A DNA stretch of 21,517 bases from Coptodactyla brooksi (taxonomy: Eukaryota > Arthropoda > Insecta > Coleoptera > Scarabaeidae), in NCBI GenBank assembly GCA_033557675.1, contig JAWQRM010000556.1, positions 1 to 21,517 of the forward strand, written 5' to 3'. Of the stretch, positions 18,007-21,517 are shown in pieces; position 1 is the stretch's first letter; each line of letters starts with the position of its first letter. The position numbers and the translations under genes are program-made. The notes below the pieces were generated by a model. The model searched no databases and was not told the origin of the DNA. It saw only the letters and a program-made list of their open reading frames with translations.

Positions 18007-18332
18007 TTGGGTTGGTAAACAACTTCTTTTGGCTTTTCAGAGAGGAATAAAAATGTATTTAGTACGCAAAATTATCTTTAGCCGATAATGCATTTTACAT
18101 TGTCGTCTATGATCTTTTGCCAACTTTTCACTAACTTTACTATGCCGGGTTCATAGAATATTTTAGGTTTGTCAGCGAAAAAGCTATCTAAGAGTCTTTT
18201 AACAGTCTTCTCATCAGCGAAAGTTTTCCGATTCAATGAATTTTGCAGCGACCAGAATACATAATAATTTGAAGATGATAGGTTGGTTATGTGGTTAACT
18301 GGAGTGGGGCCACACACCAAACTATATAACAA
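18007..18332 (-). mobile_element. Mariner remnant: transposase C-terminus and TIR
   Basis: The minus strand reads NYYVFWSLQNSLNRKTFADE, then LLDSFFADKPKIFYEPGIVK and SWQKIID before a stop near 18078. This is the standard mariner transposase C-terminus (S-D-Y-x-L-F-x-SLQNSL, FF--K---FYE-GI-KL---W-K). Here the catalytic Asp of the SDY motif is Asn, so the copy is dead. Beyond the stop, the plus strand starts TA then ttgggttggtaaacaacttc at 18007, a typical mariner terminal repeat and TA target site. The N-terminal two-thirds and the other terminus are missing. Confidence 0.85.
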
Positions 18333-18837
18333 ACGTAAACGTGCAATAAATAAACTGGAATGAATTTCATAGTCATTTCAATATACACATCTTAATAGTG
18401 ACCGTGTTAAAAACACATTTCCGTCAGTATTGTTTGCTATAATACTTAACTGCCAATGAATTCACTACGTTTGTTCTGATTTTATGATCTGCAGTCCATA
18501 AATATAATGTAATGTAATGCAAAATTGTTCCCTGTACATTTATTGTTCACTTAAAAACAAGGATTGTATTAAAGATTTGGTAATTTTTGGATGTCTGTAT
18601 GTATTAACATATTAATTTACGTATCCATTTTTCTTTACAAACAAATATACTTCGGACTTCAATATATACTGTAGATGTGACCTGAATCTATGATTTGCAA
18701 ACCTTTATCCGTAATCCATTTTTAAAAAGCTGATAGTAGCTTTTTAAAATGCTTTCAATGCTTACGCATTTATTAACCATCGTTTTGTCATTTGATTTTA
18801 GCAAACATTTAAGAGAAGCTCATTGTTTTTAACGATG

Positions 18838-19395
18838 TATAATGTAATATTCGTTTAGCTCGAAGTTTTCATTAAGTCTCCAAACAATTTAATGTTTTTC
18901 AATGCAAAGTTATCTCCATATCTCGAAGTGACACCTTTTAAGTCGAAGTTATCGATCGCATTCCTTATCATTCAAATGGGAAAAACCCGTTTGCATTGTG
19001 TCTTTCTCCCAGTCCGCGGACGCGGAAACCTCCCTCTCCCCTCGCGGATGGATTTTGATTGGTGAGTGGTGGGAACTATACTGCACGTGCATGAAGTGCT
19101 TAGTCATTCCATTCCACATTTGAAGTGTGAGTTTGTGGCGTTGGTTTACATTCACTTTGGATAATGTTAAACCGGAAGTTAAATACGCTTAGTTTGACCC
19201 AAAAAGCTAAACTAATCAATGAAATTGAACGTAATCCGCAATGTAAGAAGAAAGACGTCGCCTTAAAGTACTATATCGATCATACACTATTTTTGATAAC
19301 GAAAGTTTTCCTTGAGAAAGGAGGAGGGGGCGATTTCCGATAACTCGAAGGTATTTAGCTGGTCCCTTCGACTTCGAGTTATCGCGACTCGACTG
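18838..19395 (+). mobile_element. Pogo/Tigger-like remnant
   Basis: From ATG 19164 the frame reads LSLTQKAKLINEIERNPQCK, then KKDVALKYYI, the N-terminal CENP-B-type helix-turn-helix of pogo/Tigger transposases (L-x-QK-x-x-LI-x-EIE-x-NP...K-x-D-A-x-K-Y). It then runs into unrelated sequence and a stop. The right end, acttcgagttatcgcgactc then gactg|TA (to 19395), matches the 'cagtcga-tc-cgataactcgaa' termini of this group. Related gctcgaagtt, tctcgaag and gtcgaagttatcg motifs lie on the left side between about 18857 and 18955. The left boundary is uncertain. The copy is internally deleted. Confidence 0.65.
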
Positions 19396-19549
19396 TATAC
19401 CCTAACGTCTTTAACATCTGAATACCAGTAGTTGATAATAACAAAAGGTAAAAGCTTTTGTACCTTTTATATAGTTTTGTATTTACCTTTTTTTTTGTTT
19501 TTGTTTTTGTTAATGCGGTTCATTATATCGTCCATACATACAATTCATA

Positions 19550-20560
19550 CAATTTTCATACAATTCCCATATGATATAGAGCAAAACAACAATATAAATT
19601 ATTTAGATCTGATCAGAAAGAAAAATAACAAACTAACCTACAAAATATACCTAAAAACCGACACAAATAGACAACATAATTCACTATACTTCGATACATC
19701 TCAAACAATATAACGAAGCAACATTTAGAGGCTTACTCCATAGATTAGAATCAATTCCGATGCAGAAGAAAGGTTATTAACAAAAAATGAACTTCATCAA
19801 ATCCACACAAATAATTAGCAAAAATGGTTACCCAACGCCATTAATAACAAAATTACACGGAAACATAGAGAACAAAAAGAGAAATATAGATGCAAAAGAC
19901 AACGCAAGCACCTAATGTGAAACACAATGGATCATCTTCACGTACGCTGGACCTCACATCCACCCCATAACAAAAATAATCAAAAAACAAAACATAAATA
20001 TTGCATTCCGGGCAGTACATAGTACAAAACACATTACACAACCAGCAATAGAAAAAAAACAATGGAACAATCTGCAATAGATAAAATCAAGCGTGGTACA
20101 TGTAATATGAAATACATAGGATAAACAGGCAGAAAATTTAAGGACAGGTGTAACGAACACAAAAGCTTCTATAAATAACAGACTTGACTCCAATTACGCA
20201 TACCATCTACATAGAATTTACCACCTATCTGGAAATATAGAACAAAATTTCCAGGTCATAAACGTTCTAAGCAAAAGTAATAAAATGAATATTTTTGGGA
20301 ACCTGGAAATATTCAAGGAAACTTTAAAAAAACCAGTAGCTAACATCCAGCTCAACAACAACTCCCATCCTATATTCCAACTCATAAAACTCCTGCGAAT
20401 AGAATAATAACCCACCTATACAAGGCACAACAACGTAAATGGCACCAGTCTTAAAAATAGCGCGAATGCTGTGTACTAAGAATAGAAACCAACTGCTCGT
20501 CAAGCAGACAAAATACATCAAACCCACTACGATTAAGACGAAGCAAGGAAAAAAACAGTT
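19550..20560 (+). mobile_element. Penelope-like retroelement 3' part, copy B
   Basis: The frame near 19580 reads IEQNNNINYLDLIRKKNNKL, then TYKIYLKTDTN, matching the C-terminal end of Penelope-like reverse transcriptases (NYLDL-I, KL-Y-IYRKPT). After several frameshifts and stops, 20108-20160 gives KYIG-stop-TGRKFKD then R-C-N-E-H, the second half of the GIY-YIG endonuclease with the Gln codon turned into TAA. The tail (20170-20540) matches copy A at 11500-11790. The orientation is the same as copy A and the mannosidase gene. Non-functional; the 5' part is absent. All open frames on the minus strand here are shadows. Confidence 0.72.
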
Positions 20561-20599
20561 AAAATTAAAAGTACCATTATTATAGTAAGAAAAGTCAGG

Positions 20600-21517
20600 C
20601 ATCTTTAACTCAGGGCCTGGTTGTAGGCAGTAAATGGTTTTCTTTGAAATTTTGTATTTATTTTTTAAAATAAACTTAAAAAATATTTTTTTTTAATTTT
20701 GTATTTATGATGGTATATTTATTTCTAGTAGCTTCCAGTCGTAAAACCCACTTTTAAAACTACACGTTCTGTTCTAGGGTACATCTAATACATGATGTAA
20801 AGATATTTTTCAAAATCTTGGAAAGACGTCGTTTCTAAAGTCCAAAGGTATTGCTTTTATTTTGATCTCAAAAATCCTACTTATAATAGTAAGTACAAGA
20901 ATTACGTTCAAATACACTTAAAACTGAAAATCTGTGCATTTAGAAGTACAGGGACGTTGTATAAAACGGCTAGATCTCTAGGAATTAGTAACATTACAAT
21001 GTACTACAATACAAAAATTAATAAATTTGCGTAATGAAGTAATTACGTATACGATATTCAGCATACGTCAATACTCTCACCACTATGCTTCAATGTCCGG
21101 AAATGTATTACCTCTTATTCCCACATGAGTTGAAACCGTTGTTTGCATAAATATGTTCCACCCTGCCGCACTGTGTCAGTGAACAAATTGGGTGATCATC
21201 TTGGGAATAGCAACTAATTGGGGGTAGGAAAATATGGTAAACATGAAATTTCAGGCCACTAGATTGAAACACACATGTGCAACATACAGGTGTGAAAATT
21301 ATTCCGAATTATTTCACCTTGTTGCGTTCTCGAAGAACAAAACATCGATCTGACTTACAAGGGAAGTATCACAACTGTTCCTCAAGAAAAAGTATTTATT
21401 CCCTTGTATTTTGAAAACGAAAACTGTTATCGAAATGTGGTAAACGCAAACTGATATTCATTTTTGAAGAGCTTTCTATTGATATATCACACATATAGTA
21501 GAAAGTTAAAATAAGTA
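20600..21517. other. Right flank, no gene seen
   Basis: AT-rich sequence with no protein-like frame, transposon terminus or long repeat that I recognise. Confidence 0.5.

Noticed and set aside
18949..19155. Minus-strand frame of 68 codons next to the pogo-like helix-turn-helix
   Set aside because: It lies in untranslated sequence of the transposon remnant and shows no domain; the coding signal starts at 19164 on the plus strand.
19853..20602. Four minus-strand frames rich in Phe, Cys, Val and Leu, resembling membrane proteins
   Set aside because: They are reverse shadows of the AC-rich plus strand of a Penelope-like element.

Overview
The window looks like an AT-rich insect nuclear genome segment. 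The gene has many introns of about 50-60 bp, and the surrounding DNA is packed with decayed insect-type transposons (mariner, pogo/Tigger-like, Penelope-like). The species cannot be fixed from the sequence alone. No bacterial or viral gene organisation, rRNA, tRNA or CRISPR array was seen.

The one gene I can build with confidence is a plus-strand lysosomal alpha-mannosidase (glycoside hydrolase family 38, MAN2B1-like). It runs from an ATG at 4404 to a TAA at 17577-17579 in 15 coding exons. The exon lengths sum to 3018 nt, which gives 1005 residues plus stop. All 14 junctions keep frame, and the zinc-ligand and catalytic motifs are all present. Open frames that appear to end in stops within 4400-6200 and 12500-17600 are exons separated by tiny introns. 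One junction (intron 7) needs a GC-AG intron. Two introns are very large: intron 8 (6342 bp) and intron 12 (2967 bp). The other twelve are 50-77 bp, apart from one of 243 bp.

Layout: 1-4403 is gene-free and holds a minisatellite with a 15-17 bp unit, a degenerate inverted counterpart, a MITE-like element, an AT microsatellite and a 39-bp tandem duplication. The catalytic-domain exons lie at 4404-6189. Intron 8 holds a stop-riddled relic of a repetitive arthropod protein family, Penelope-type terminal fragments, a 1.16-kb mariner-like element with terminal inverted repeats of about 240 bp, and a Penelope-like 3' end. The C-terminal half of the gene follows at 12532-17579. Intron 12 holds unrecognised coding-like fragments. 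Downstream of the poly(A) signal (17647) come a mariner remnant with a recognisable terminal repeat, a pogo/Tigger-like remnant, and a longer Penelope-like fragment related to the one in intron 8. The last 900 bp show nothing I can name.

I found no convincing novel multi-gene system. The points most worth checking are the GC-AG intron, the short, altered active-site entrance (HTHFDLGW followed by a roughly five-residue gap), the concentration of transposons in one intron, the palindromic end of the long-TIR element, and the unrecognised fragments in intron 12.
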